Origin: Planctomycetota bacterium
Lineage (GTDB): Bacteria > Planctomycetota > UBA1135 > UBA2386
Assembly: GCA_028281765.1 (NCBI GenBank)
Contig: JANQJF010000016.1
Span: 1 to 64,000, forward strand
DNA length: 64,000 bases
Direction: 5' to 3'
In this document: positions 47,407 to 55,970 of the stretch, piece after piece
How positions within the stretch are numbered: the stretch's first letter is position 1
Layout: each line of letters begins with the position of its first letter
Notes under the pieces: model-generated
Database searches by the model: none
The model's input: only the letters and a program-made list of their open reading frames with translations
Told to the model about the DNA's origin: nothing
Program-made: the position numbers and the translations under genes

Positions 47407-48126
47407 ATGACGATCGGAATTCTCGGCAAGAAGCTCGGCATGACCCAGCTGTTCCAAGAGGACGGCGACTGGGTCCCCGTGACCGTGCTGCAGGCCGGGC
47501 CCTGCAAGGTCCTGCAGGTGAAGACGAAGGAAGTCTCCGAACTTCCCGAAGAGAACCAGCGTGCCGCGACGAACCACGGCAAGAAGCGTGGACGCAGCGA
47601 GCGCCCGCGTCGCGCCGACGGTTACTACGCCGTGCAACTCGGCTTCGACGACGTGTCCGACAAGAACGCCGCGAAGCCGGAAGCCGGCCACGCGAAGAAG
47701 GCCGACAGCGCGGCGAAGCGCTTCGTCCGCGAGATCCGCTACCAGGAGAAGCCGGCGCTCAACCAGGGCGATGAGGTCAAGGCGGACGCGTTCAAGGACA
47801 TCCGCTGGGTCGACGTCACGGGCACGAGCAAGGGCCATGGCTTCGCCGGCACGATCAAGCGCTACGGCTGGTCCCGCCAGGCGTCGTCGCACGGCAACAG
47901 CAAGAGTCACCGCCGAGTCGGTGGTATCGGCCGGATGTATTCGACGATGAAGGGTGTGCCGAAGGGCAAGAAGATGCCGGGTCACTACGGCGTCGACAAG
48001 GTCACGGTGCAGAGCCTGGAAGTCGTCAAGGTCGACGAAGAGCGCAACCTGCTGTTCGTCCGGGGTGCGGTGCCGGGTCACCGCAACTCCTACGTGATGA
48101 TCCGCCAAGCCACGAAGAGGTCCTGA
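47407..48126 (+). CDS. rplC: 50S ribosomal protein L3 (uL3), outside the S10 operon
   Basis: 239 residues, about 30 longer than E. coli L3. MTIGILGKKLGMTQLFQEDG and VDVTGTSKGHGFAGTIKRYG are diagnostic, as is the central extension that reaches the peptidyl-transferase centre (HGNSKSHRRVGGIGRMYSTM). Extra residues 39-65 form a charged insertion (ELPEENQRAATNHGKKRGRS). GGAG lies eight bases before the ATG. It is not preceded by rpsJ nor followed by rplD, so it has left the S10 operon. A 47-residue basic protein gene follows after one base. Confidence 0.95.
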   Translation: MTIGILGKKLGMTQLFQEDGDWVPVTVLQAGPCKVLQVKTKEVSELPEENQRAATNHGKKRGRSERPRRADGYYAVQLGFDDVSDKNAAKPEAGHAKKADSAAKRFVREIRYQEKPALNQGDEVKADAFKDIRWVDVTGTSKGHGFAGTIKRYGWSRQASSHGNSKSHRRVGGIGRMYSTMKGVPKGKKMPGHYGVDKVTVQSLEVVKVDEERNLLFVRGAVPGHRNSYVMIRQATKRS

Positions 48127-48127
48127 A

Positions 48128-48271
48128 ATGGCGAAGTCTCGACGCAAGGCGAACGGTTGCCGCCGCGGTACCTACAAGCCCAAGCGCATGGGCAAGGGCT
48201 GGGCGACGTCCAACCAGCCGAAGCGCGGTGGCCGCAAGGTCGCCCCGACGAAGAAGAAGACCGAAGAGTAG
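48128..48271 (+). CDS. 47-residue basic protein cotranscribed with rplC
   Basis: MAKSRRKANGCRRGTYKPKR followed by MGKGWATSNQPKRGGRKVAP and a Lys/Glu tail. 17 of 47 residues are Lys or Arg; one Cys, no membrane segment. It begins one base after the rplC stop. The composition and position suggest a ribosomal or ribosome-associated protein, or a nucleic-acid-binding peptide. I do not recognise it as any of the standard small ribosomal proteins. Confidence 0.65.
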   Translation: MAKSRRKANGCRRGTYKPKRMGKGWATSNQPKRGGRKVAPTKKKTEE

Positions 48272-48298
48272 CGCGCGGAGCCCCGCGACCGCGCGTCG

Positions 48299-49255
48299 TC
48301 AGGGCCGCAGCAGCACCTTCAGCACCCCGCGCGTCTTCGCGCGGGCCATCGCTTCGGCGCCGTCTTCGAAGCCGTAGGTGGAGTCCACGAGGCGGTCGAG
48401 CGGCAGCGAACCGGCCGCGATTTCCGCGAGCGCCGGCGCAAAGGGGCCGCAGCGCGACCCGACCAGCGTGATCTCGTCGACGACCAGTGGCGCGAGGTCG
48501 AGCGACGTCGGGCGTTCAGTCGTGGTCTTGAGGACCACGGTGCCCCGTGGGCGCACGGCGGCGAGCAGGCGCGGCAGCACGTCCGGGTTTCCGGTCGCTT
48601 CGACGGCAAGGTCGAACTCCCGCGGGAGCGGCGTGGAGTCGGGCTCGAGGGCGTGCTGGAGGAAGCGGGAGGGAGTCGGCGCGAGCTCGGCGCGGGCGGC
48701 GTGTCGTCCCGCGATGGTGACTTCCAGGCCCTGCTGATGCAGGACCCAAGCGCACAGCAGACCAAGCTTCCCGTCGCCCGCGACGAGGCAGCGACCGAAT
48801 CGCTCGAGTCGCAGCTGCTCGACGATCTCGAACGCGGCCGCGACCGGCTCGGCAAACGTCGCGGCGTCGTCGTCGATCGAGTCGGGAACGGCGTGCAGAT
48901 TCTCGTGCGGCAAGGTGAGGCGTTCGGCGAACGCGCCGGAGTGACCGAGGATGCCGAGCACCGATCGGTTCGGGCAGTGTCGACCGAGGTCACGAGCGCA
49001 CCATTCGCAGGAGCCGCACGCCGCGTTGATCTCCCCGACGACGCGCTGCCCGGCGAGCGGGCCGTCCAACGCGACACCGACGAACTCGTGGCCGGGCACG
49101 CCGCGAAAACCCATGTAGCCACGGGAGAGGGCGACGTCCGTCGCGCAGATCCCGGCGCGCAGGACGCGGACACTCGTGACGCCGTCACCCGACTCGGGCT
49201 CCGGCAGATCGTCGCGGTAGCGAAGCTCTCCGTCGTCGAGATACAGGCCGCGCAT
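48299..49255 (-). CDS. Zinc-dependent MDR alcohol dehydrogenase-like oxidoreductase
   Basis: 318 residues from ATG 49255, shorter than the usual 340-350. Catalytic zinc ligands C37 (GICATD) and H56-E57 (GHEF) and the structural zinc set C80-x2-C83-x2-C86-x7-C94 are complete. The Rossmann part has VAGDGKLGLLCAWVL and AVEATGNPDVLPRLL. Substrate unknown; similar to sorbitol/threonine dehydrogenases. It is downstream of panB with five bases between them, last in a minus-strand operon with pcnB. Confidence 0.88.
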   Translation of the reverse strand: MRGLYLDDGELRYRDDLPEPESGDGVTSVRVLRAGICATDVALSRGYMGFRGVPGHEFVGVALDGPLAGQRVVGEINAACGSCEWCARDLGRHCPNRSVLGILGHSGAFAERLTLPHENLHAVPDSIDDDAATFAEPVAAAFEIVEQLRLERFGRCLVAGDGKLGLLCAWVLHQQGLEVTIAGRHAARAELAPTPSRFLQHALEPDSTPLPREFDLAVEATGNPDVLPRLLAAVRPRGTVVLKTTTERPTSLDLAPLVVDEITLVGSRCGPFAPALAEIAAGSLPLDRLVDSTYGFEDGAEAMARAKTRGVLKVLLRP

Positions 49256-49260
49256 GCAGC

Positions 49261-50070
49261 TCAGTAGCTCTCGTCCGCGTTCGGGAAGTCGCCTTCGCGC
49301 ACGTCCGAGCAGTAGCCCTGAACCGCGGTGCGAATCTGCTCGGCGAGTTCGGCGTAGCGCCTCACGAAGCGCGGTCGGAACCGAGTGAACAGGCCGAGCA
49401 TGTCGTAGCTGACGAGGATCTGCCCGTCGCATCCCGAGCCGGCGCCGATGCCCACGGTGGGGATGGAGACGGCCTTCGTCACGGTCTCGGCGACGTCGCT
49501 CGGGATCTTCTCGAGCACGACCGCGAACGCGCCTGCCTGCTCGAGGCACCGCGCGTCCTCGACGATCTGCTCGGCCTCGCTCTCGGACTCTCCGCGCACC
49601 TTGTAGGTGCCGAAGTTGTGGATGCTCTGGGGCGTCAGCCCGAGGTGTCCCATGACCGGGATGCCCGCGTCCGTGAGGCGTCGCACCGAGTCGAGGACGG
49701 GCTGTCCACCCTCGATCTTCACGGCCTCGACGCGCGCGTCCTGCATGAGGCGTCCGGCGTTGTGCAGCGCTTCTTCCGTGCTGACGCGGTAGGTCAAGAA
49801 CGGCATGTCGCCGACGACGAACGCACGCTTGACCGCGCGGCTCACGAGGCCGGCGTGGTAGATCATCTGATCGAGCGTGACGGGCACTGTCGTGTCTTCG
49901 CCCTGCACGACGGTCGCGACCGAGTCCCCGACGAGGATCAGGTCGATGCCCGACTCGTCGAGCAGGGTCGCGAACAGGTGGTCGTAGGCCGTCAGGGCGG
50001 TGATCTTCTGCTCTGCGGCCTTCATCGCGCGGAGCGCTTCGGTCGTGATCTTCTTGCGGCGTGAACCCAT
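49261..50070 (-). CDS. panB: 3-methyl-2-oxobutanoate hydroxymethyltransferase
   Basis: First committed step of pantothenate synthesis: transfers a hydroxymethyl group from methylenetetrahydrofolate to 2-oxoisovalerate. 269 residues from ATG 50070, with KITALTAYDHLFATLLDESG, LVGDSVATVVQGEDTTVPVT, VGDMPFLTYRVSTEEALHNA, VMGHLGLTPQS and VGIGAGSGCDGQILVSYDML, all standard. The start lies four bases after the stop of pcnB. panC was not found in the window. Confidence 0.96.
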   Translation of the reverse strand: MGSRRKKITTEALRAMKAAEQKITALTAYDHLFATLLDESGIDLILVGDSVATVVQGEDTTVPVTLDQMIYHAGLVSRAVKRAFVVGDMPFLTYRVSTEEALHNAGRLMQDARVEAVKIEGGQPVLDSVRRLTDAGIPVMGHLGLTPQSIHNFGTYKVRGESESEAEQIVEDARCLEQAGAFAVVLEKIPSDVAETVTKAVSIPTVGIGAGSGCDGQILVSYDMLGLFTRFRPRFVRRYAELAEQIRTAVQGYCSDVREGDFPNADESY

Positions 50071-50074
50071 GGGA

Positions 50075-51697
50075 TCACCAATCGCCGAAACCGCCGTCGG
50101 ACGGGGGCGGTGGAGGCGGCGGGGCCGCGTCGGGAGGTGCACCGTCGTCCGACACCGGCGGCGGCGGCGGGCGATACGAATCCGAGTCTTCTTCGAACGA
50201 CATCGTCGCGCGCTTCTTCTTCTTGCCCTGGCCCTCGACGATCGTCCCGAACGAGGGGGCGCGACGCGGGCTGAGCTCGATGTCGAACGCCGACAGATCG
50301 ACGGCTTCCGGTTCGATCGTCTCGACCTGCACCGGCTTGTCCTTGCGGCCCTTGCGGCGCTTCTTCTTGACCGGCGGCTCGCGCCGCTTGGTCTTGGACT
50401 TCGGTTTCTGGCGTCCCGACTCCGGGCGAGAGCGGCGCTTGCGAGGCTCGTCGCGGTCGTATCGATCACGGCCGCCCTCCTCGTCCGCGAGACCGCGCCA
50501 GCGGTCGGCGGTATCGAGGTTCTGGCCGGTCGCCGCGCACGTCAGCTCGAACAGCTGGAGCGCTTCGGGGAAGAACGGATCCTGCAGGAACGACGAGGTC
50601 CGGAACCGCTTCTTGCCGCTCGCCGTGAATCGTCCCTGCACGCCGCAGATGCGCTTCAGGCAGCCGGTGTCGCGGCGGGGCAGGCGGAGTTCCGTCGCGA
50701 ACGGCTGCACGAGCTCTTCGGCGAGCGTGCTGAGACTCTCGTCCGGCTCGCGCTCCGCCGCGGCGAGCACCGGCCGGGTGAACAAGGTGCCGAGCAGCAC
50801 GCCGTTGGGCGGCGCGCCATTCTTCGAGTGCGTGATCTTCGAGTCGAGCGCCTCGAGGATCCGCCAGAACACCGTGCGTTCTTCGGGGCTCTCTTCGCTC
50901 AGGTACTCGTCGACGAGGGGCAGGATGATGCCGAGCACGCCGATGTCGCGGAGAAGCTGGAACGCGTCGAGCGCGTGGCCGCCGCGGAGCAGGCGCAGGA
51001 TCTCTTCGAGCACTCGCGGCGGCGCCGCGCGGACCAGGTCCGGCGCCGTGTCGACCATCGCTTGGTAGGTGGCCGGATCGACGGAGAAACCGAGGCGGCT
51101 CGTGAACTTGATGGCGCGGAGGATACGCACGGGATCTTCTCGGAATCGAACCTGCGGGTCGCCGATCGTGCGGATCACGCGGGCTTCGACGTCCTGCAGT
51201 CCGCCGACGTAGTCGATGATCTCGTCGCCGACCGGATCGAAGAACAGCGCGTTGACCGTGAAGTCGCGACGCAGCGCGTCCTGCTCGGCGGTGCCGAACT
51301 CGTTGTCGCGGGTGATCAGCAGGTCCGCGTCGTCGTCGATCTCGTCGGTGGTGTCGTTTGGCGGGGCCTGGCGGAACGTGGACACCTCGAGGATCTTGCG
51401 GTTGCCGTCGAAGTGCAGGTGGGCGAGCTTGAAGCGGCGCCCGATGATCCGGCAGTTGCGTGAGAAGGTGCGCTTCACCTGCGCCGGGCGCGCGGACGTC
51501 GCGATGTCCCAGTCCTTCGGCGTGCGCCCGAGCAGGAGGTCACGCACGCAGCCGCCGACCATGTAGGCCTCTGCGTCGCGGGACTGCAGGCGGTGGACGG
51601 CGCGGACGGCGTCTTCGTCCAGCAGGTTGAGGTCGAGGTCGGAGGGGGAGATGACGACCGGCTCGGTCGCCTCACCGGACAGTGTGTCGGAACTCAG
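50075..51697 (-). CDS. pcnB: Poly(A) polymerase/tRNA nucleotidyltransferase family protein, probable CTG start
   Basis: A class II nucleotidyltransferase. The catalytic domain has VGGCVRDLLLGRTPKDWDIA with the metal-binding Asp pair region, DALRRDFTVNALFFD and RFREDPVRILRAIKF. With a CTG at 51697 it has 540 residues. The first ATG in frame (51562) would cut off the helix LLDEDAVRAVHRLQSRDAEA, which clearly belongs to the family, and no ATG, GTG or TTG exists between it and the upstream stop. CTG 51697 has GAGG nine bases before it. E. coli pcnB also uses a non-canonical start (AUU). The C-terminal 140 residues are Lys/Arg-rich and then Pro-rich, likely disordered. PcnB versus CCA-adding function is not settled. 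Confidence 0.85.
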   Translation of the reverse strand: MSSDTLSGEATEPVVISPSDLDLNLLDEDAVRAVHRLQSRDAEAYMVGGCVRDLLLGRTPKDWDIATSARPAQVKRTFSRNCRIIGRRFKLAHLHFDGNRKILEVSTFRQAPPNDTTDEIDDDADLLITRDNEFGTAEQDALRRDFTVNALFFDPVGDEIIDYVGGLQDVEARVIRTIGDPQVRFREDPVRILRAIKFTSRLGFSVDPATYQAMVDTAPDLVRAAPPRVLEEILRLLRGGHALDAFQLLRDIGVLGIILPLVDEYLSEESPEERTVFWRILEALDSKITHSKNGAPPNGVLLGTLFTRPVLAAAEREPDESLSTLAEELVQPFATELRLPRRDTGCLKRICGVQGRFTASGKKRFRTSSFLQDPFFPEALQLFELTCAATGQNLDTADRWRGLADEEGGRDRYDRDEPRKRRSRPESGRQKPKSKTKRREPPVKKKRRKGRKDKPVQVETIEPEAVDLSAFDIELSPRRAPSFGTIVEGQGKKKKRATMSFEEDSDSYRPPPPPVSDDGAPPDAAPPPPPPPSDGGFGDW

Positions 51698-51845
51698 GGT
51701 TCTGTACCTCGCAGCCGATCGGCCGGAAGAGTCTATATGGACACGTCTTACCCCGATTGTCGAGCTGCCTCAACGACGGCTTGTGGAAAGTCGGGTCAAG
51801 TGTGGAGAAGTGCGTCCGGACAATGGAGTTGGAGCCGACACGACC

Positions 51846-52355
51846 TTGGACGAACCACGCGACATTGGCCCGATCGAGCGGCCCCACTTCCCCGTGGGGT
51901 TCGACGGCAGCGACAGCGGAGTGCACCGTCGGCCGCGGCGCGAGTCTCGCCACGACTCCGGTTCGGCCGAGCCGGCGGGCGACCGCATCGAGCTCTCCGA
52001 CCCGGAGCGGGCTGCCCTCGCGCTGATCCGGGAGCGCGTCCTCGGTCATACCCGGATCGAGCTGCGATGCACGGCGGCGGCCGCGGCCGCCACGCCGCAC
52101 TTCGTGCCGGATCCTCACCCGACTCCGGGCCGATTCGTCTCCGAGCTTCTCGCGGAGCAGAACGCGGTCGGGGCTCTGCGCCGCGAGGAGTGGGGAGTCG
52201 AGCGCGTCGAACGACGCATCGCGGCCGCGACTCAACGCGGCGTGACCGAAGCGATCGAGATCCTGGAAGAGCTCGACCGACTCGACGCGGACGGCTGGGA
52301 CTTGATCGCGGCGGTGCTCGCCGAGCTCGGCCGCAAGATCACGTCGACGATCTGA
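51846..52355 (+). CDS. Hypothetical protein, helical C-terminus
   Basis: 169 residues if it starts at TTG 51846 (GGAG ten bases upstream); GTG 51813 is an alternative. The N-terminal half is disordered-looking. The C-terminal half is helical and Arg/Glu-rich (LSDPERAALALIRERVLGHT; GVTEAIEILEELDRLDADGW; DLIAAVLAELGRKITSTI). It fills the gap between two minus-strand genes and overlaps the end of the kinase gene by 17 bases. No family recognised; moderate evidence that it is a gene. Confidence 0.45.
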   Translation: MDEPRDIGPIERPHFPVGFDGSDSGVHRRPRRESRHDSGSAEPAGDRIELSDPERAALALIRERVLGHTRIELRCTAAAAAATPHFVPDPHPTPGRFVSELLAEQNAVGALRREEWGVERVERRIAAATQRGVTEAIEILEELDRLDADGWDLIAAVLAELGRKITSTI

Positions 52356-54528
52356 GCGGCTCGTCCGCAGGGCGATTCCGCAGGAGCACCGCTTCGAGGT
52401 CGCGGCGGCGGAACGGCTTCGAGAGGTAGTCGTCCATGCCGGCTTCGATGCACTTCTCGCGATCGCCGGGCATCGCGTTCGCGGTGAGCGCGATGATTGG
52501 GATCTGCCGCCACGACGAGTCTTCGCGCAGCTGCCGCGTGGCCTCGAGTCCGTCGAGGACCGGCATCTGACAGTCCATGAGGATCAGGTCGAAGTCGAAT
52601 CGGTGCGCGAGTTCGATCGCCTGGGCCCCGTCCTGCGCCAGTTCGCACTCGCACTGGAACGCACCGAGGTGGGCGGTGAGCAGCTTCTGGTTCGTCGGGA
52701 CGTCCTCGGCGACCAGCACGCGCAGATTCAGGCTCGGCGCCGGCGCGCCTTCGACCGTCTGTCGTGACTCGGCCGGGCTCCCGTCGAAGACGGCCGCGAT
52801 CGACTGCTCGAGGAGCTGCTTCCAGACGGGCTTGTGGATGATCGCGGCGAACGACTCGCGCACCTGTCCGGCGATCCGGCCGAGGGCCGAACTCAGCATG
52901 ATGAACGGCACGTCGCGATAGTCATCGCGCCGTCTTGTGCATGCGACGAATTCGAGTCCGTCCATGTTCGGCATGTGCTGATCGGTGATCACGAGGTCGA
53001 ACGGAGCGGGCGAGTTCTCGACGGCCTCGAGTGCCAGCACGCCGTCGTTGGCGCATTGCACCGTGGCGCCGAGCCCGTCGAGGTGACCCTTGATGATCTC
53101 CCGGTTCAACGGGTGGTCGTCTACGACGAGAATGCGACGTTCTCTGAGGTTGGGAGACCGATGGCCCGAGCTGAGGTCCGCAGCCACGATCGGTATCTTG
53201 ACCGTGAACGTGGATCCGCGATTCGGCTCGGATTCGAGCGAGATCGTGCCGCCCATGAGCTCGACCAGGTCACGACAGATCGCGAGCCCGAGTCCTGTGC
53301 CTCCGAACCGACGGGTCGTCGAGCTGTCCGCCTGGGTGAATCGCTCGAAGATCCGCTTCTGCCGGCCGGGGGGGATCCCCACTCCCGTGTCGCGAATCGA
53401 GATCTCTAGGGCTTCGCTCGCGTCCGTGCCCTTGCAGATCGCACGCAGCTCGATGTGTCCCTTCTGAGTGAACTTCACCGCGTTGCCGACCAGGTTGGTC
53501 ACGACCTGCCGCAGCCGGGTGGGGTCACCGTGGATGCCCTGCGGCACGGCGCTGTCGATGTTGACGATGATCTCCACGTTCTCCGAGTCGAGTGACGTGC
53601 TGGCCGTGAGGCATACGTCTTCGAGAATGTGGACGAGGTCGAAGGGCACTCGTTCGAGATCGAGATGGCCGCTGCTGATCTTCGAGTAGTCGAGGATGTC
53701 GTCGATCAAGAGCGACAGCGTGACTGCGGAGCGTTCCACCGCGTTCGCGTACTGGCGCTGCCGGTTGTCGAGCTGCGTCGTCAGCATGAGTTCGTTCATG
53801 CCGACGATGCCGTTCAGCGGCGTGCGGATCTCGTGACTCATCGTCGCGAGGAACTGCTCCTTCGCCTGCACGCCGGCGATCGCTTGCGCTCGTTCGTCTT
53901 CCAGGGATTGGAACAACCGACGAATCGAGCGCCGCATCGGCTCGAACACGAACAGCAGTTCGAGTGTGAGCACGAACAGAGTGGCGAACAGGAGGAGTCG
54001 CTCGGTGTCTTGGAGCTTTTGGATCCGCGCGTCCGATTCGTCCTGGTAGTGATTCACGATCCCGTGCATCTGTCCCAGGAAACGAGAGGAGACGTCGAGC
54101 AGGTTCGTCGTGTCCTGACTCGCCCACGGCGATGCGGGATCGAGCGCGGTCCGTGAGCGCTCGAGTAGATCCTGCAGCACGGGTTCGATGCGCTCGAACA
54201 GTCGGGAGACCTTCGGGCCGTTGGTCGGAAGCCCGACGAGGTACCGATGCGAGTCCGAGATGAGCGTCAGGTCGGACAGACCGCGCGAGACCAGATCTTG
54301 GCGCGGATCGGTTTCACCGAGGCTGCGCGAGGCGAGTGCGACCTGCACGACGCGTTGCGAGAGCATCCGCTGCCGCCCCGAGAGGTTGATCGTGGCGCCG
54401 TCCGCCGCGCTGCGCGCGAGCGAGTTCTGAACCGTCCAGTGGGCCACGAAGGTCAGGAACGCGATGGCCGCGAGTGCGAGCACGTAGGTCCGCCGCATGA
54501 TGCGCAGTTCCCGACTCGTTACCTGCAT
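52339..54528 (-). CDS. Hybrid histidine kinase with PilJ-like sensor and two receivers
   Basis: 729 residues. Membrane segments at about 14-31 and 179-196 bracket a periplasmic sensor that starts INLSGRQRMLSQRVVQ, the PilJ/NarX-type motif of type IV pilus chemoreceptors. Then HisKA with H232 in MSHEIRTPLNG, the ATPase domain (N-box LVGNAVKF, G1 DTGVGIP, G2 GGTGLGL), receiver 1 with D516 and K566 and receiver 2 with D652 and K704. No phosphotransfer domain is fused. Neighbouring pilus-type genes elsewhere in the window make a surface-sensing role conceivable. Confidence 0.88.
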   Translation of the reverse strand: MQVTSRELRIMRRTYVLALAAIAFLTFVAHWTVQNSLARSAADGATINLSGRQRMLSQRVVQVALASRSLGETDPRQDLVSRGLSDLTLISDSHRYLVGLPTNGPKVSRLFERIEPVLQDLLERSRTALDPASPWASQDTTNLLDVSSRFLGQMHGIVNHYQDESDARIQKLQDTERLLLFATLFVLTLELLFVFEPMRRSIRRLFQSLEDERAQAIAGVQAKEQFLATMSHEIRTPLNGIVGMNELMLTTQLDNRQRQYANAVERSAVTLSLLIDDILDYSKISSGHLDLERVPFDLVHILEDVCLTASTSLDSENVEIIVNIDSAVPQGIHGDPTRLRQVVTNLVGNAVKFTQKGHIELRAICKGTDASEALEISIRDTGVGIPPGRQKRIFERFTQADSSTTRRFGGTGLGLAICRDLVELMGGTISLESEPNRGSTFTVKIPIVAADLSSGHRSPNLRERRILVVDDHPLNREIIKGHLDGLGATVQCANDGVLALEAVENSPAPFDLVITDQHMPNMDGLEFVACTRRRDDYRDVPFIMLSSALGRIAGQVRESFAAIIHKPVWKQLLEQSIAAVFDGSPAESRQTVEGAPAPSLNLRVLVAEDVPTNQKLLTAHLGAFQCECELAQDGAQAIELAHRFDFDLILMDCQMPVLDGLEATRQLREDSSWRQIPIIALTANAMPGDREKCIEAGMDDYLSKPFRRRDLEAVLLRNRPADEPLRSST

Positions 54529-54591
54529 GCATCGAACTTCGACACATCGCGGCCGCGCCGTTCATGGAATCGCTCCCGAATTTGACGGGTC

Positions 54592-55773
54592 TCAGCCGCC
54601 GCTCATCGCATCGGCTTCGAGCGGGTCGTCCGTCGGGGGCCGATCGGTGTCTCGGTCGTCCAGGTAACCGTTTGGCAAGGCGACCTTTTGCGTGCGTCCC
54701 GACTTGGCGCGCCGCGCGCGCAGGCCCGCGATCGGGTATGGCGTGTCGTCCGGGAGGGCGTGCAGCAGGCGTTCGAGTGTCGAGAGTTCGGACACTCTGT
54801 GGAGTTCGGGTAGGAGCGCGCGCGCACCCGGGAAGCTCTTCAGGTACCAGCCTGAGAACTTGCGCATGTGTTGCATCGCGATCCTCTCGCCAAACTGCTC
54901 GATCAACAGGTGGGCGTGTTCGATCGCGGTCTCCACGACGCGCCCGAGGCGCGGCGGCTCGGCCGGCTCCTCGCCGTCGAACACGGCCACCAGCTCGGCG
55001 AACAGCCACGGGCGCCCGAGGCAGCCGCGACCGACGACGACTCCGTCGCACCCGGTATGCCGCATCATGCGCAGGGCGTCCCACGGTTCGAAGATGTCGC
55101 CATTGCCGAGGACCGGGATCTGCGTGACGGCCTCCTTGAGGCGCGTGATCGCGCTCCAGTCCGCATCGCCGTTGTAGAGCTGGGCCGCGGTGCGCGCGTG
55201 CAGGGCGACCGATGCGCAGCCCTCTTCTTGCGCGACGCGACCAGCGTCGAGATACGTCGTGACGTCGTCGTCGATGCCGATCCGGAACTTGATCGTCACC
55301 GGGATGTCGCCGGCGTTCTCCTTCACGGCGCGGATCAGCCGGGCCATGAGGCGCGGGCGGGCCGGGATCGCCGAGCCGCCGCCGTTCGCGGTGACCTTGC
55401 GCACCGGGCAGCCGAAGTTCATGTCGATGTGATCGACGCCCCACTCGTCGCGCAGCGTGCGGGTCGCCAGGGTCAGGCTGGCGGGGTGGGTGCCGTAGAG
55501 CTGGATGCTCTTGACCGGTTCTTCGGGACCGAACGCGGCGAGGCGGAGGGTCTTCTCGTGGCCCATCGCGAAGCTGCGCGCGGTGATCATCTCGCTGACG
55601 TAGAGACAGCGCTGGGCGGAGAAGCGGCGGCAGAGCGTGCGGAACGCGATGTTGGTGACTCCGGCCATCGGCGCGAGGACGACGGGCGGGTCGACGGTGA
55701 GCGGACCGATGCGGAGAGGGGGGAACTCGCCGGGAGCGGCGGGGGAGACGTTGTCGTTGAGGGGGGTGCGCAC
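54592..55773 (-). CDS. dus: tRNA-dihydrouridine synthase
   Basis: A flavoenzyme that reduces uridine to dihydrouridine in tRNA D-loops. 393 residues, GTG start. LAPMAGVTNIAFRTLCRR, QLYGTHPASL, MNFGCPVRKVT with catalytic C122, VTIKFRIGID, ALHARTAAQLYNG and GNGDIFEPWDAL are all Dus motifs, closest to DusB. About 60 residues longer than typical at the C-terminus, with an acidic Asp/Pro tail (YLDDRDTDRPPTDDPLEADA). The region upstream holds the second repeat array. Confidence 0.92.
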   Translation of the reverse strand: MRTPLNDNVSPAAPGEFPPLRIGPLTVDPPVVLAPMAGVTNIAFRTLCRRFSAQRCLYVSEMITARSFAMGHEKTLRLAAFGPEEPVKSIQLYGTHPASLTLATRTLRDEWGVDHIDMNFGCPVRKVTANGGGSAIPARPRLMARLIRAVKENAGDIPVTIKFRIGIDDDVTTYLDAGRVAQEEGCASVALHARTAAQLYNGDADWSAITRLKEAVTQIPVLGNGDIFEPWDALRMMRHTGCDGVVVGRGCLGRPWLFAELVAVFDGEEPAEPPRLGRVVETAIEHAHLLIEQFGERIAMQHMRKFSGWYLKSFPGARALLPELHRVSELSTLERLLHALPDDTPYPIAGLRARRAKSGRTQKVALPNGYLDDRDTDRPPTDDPLEADAMSGG

Positions 55774-55812
55774 GGGGGGTGGGGGAGTTTAGCGGGGCTG
55801 CCGCGCAGCGCT

Positions 55813-55948
55813 ACTTGCCCCTGCCTTTGCCCTTGCCTGTGGAAGTCGGGCGGGGCTACGGACGCAGCCAGGCCTGCGGACGCGACCATGCAAGCGAACG
55901 CAACCTTGCCCGCCAAAGGCAAGGGTAACGGCAAAGGCAAGGGCAAGT
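55813..55948. repeat. Intergenic inverted repeat with GGCAAG-type repeats and 18-bp units
   Basis: ACTTGCCCCTGCCTTTGCC (55813-55831) is complementary to 55930-55948 at 18 of 19 positions, with 98 bases between. Both arms are built from GGCAAG/GGCAAA hexamer-like units, and more copies flank them. The centre contains about three copies of an 18-base unit with GGACGCRRCCA (near 55859, 55877, 55895). It lies between the dus start and the gspF end. Confidence 0.7.
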
Positions 55949-55949
55949 G

Positions 55950-55970
55950 AGTCGCGGCTTCGCCGCGACT
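55950..55970 (-). terminator. Hairpin at the end of the gspDEF operon
   Basis: AGTCGCGGC and GCCGCGACT form a perfect 9 bp stem around a TTC loop, overlapping the gspF stop codon. There is no U-tract. The TTC loop and stem resemble the small hairpins at 178-320. Confidence 0.45.
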
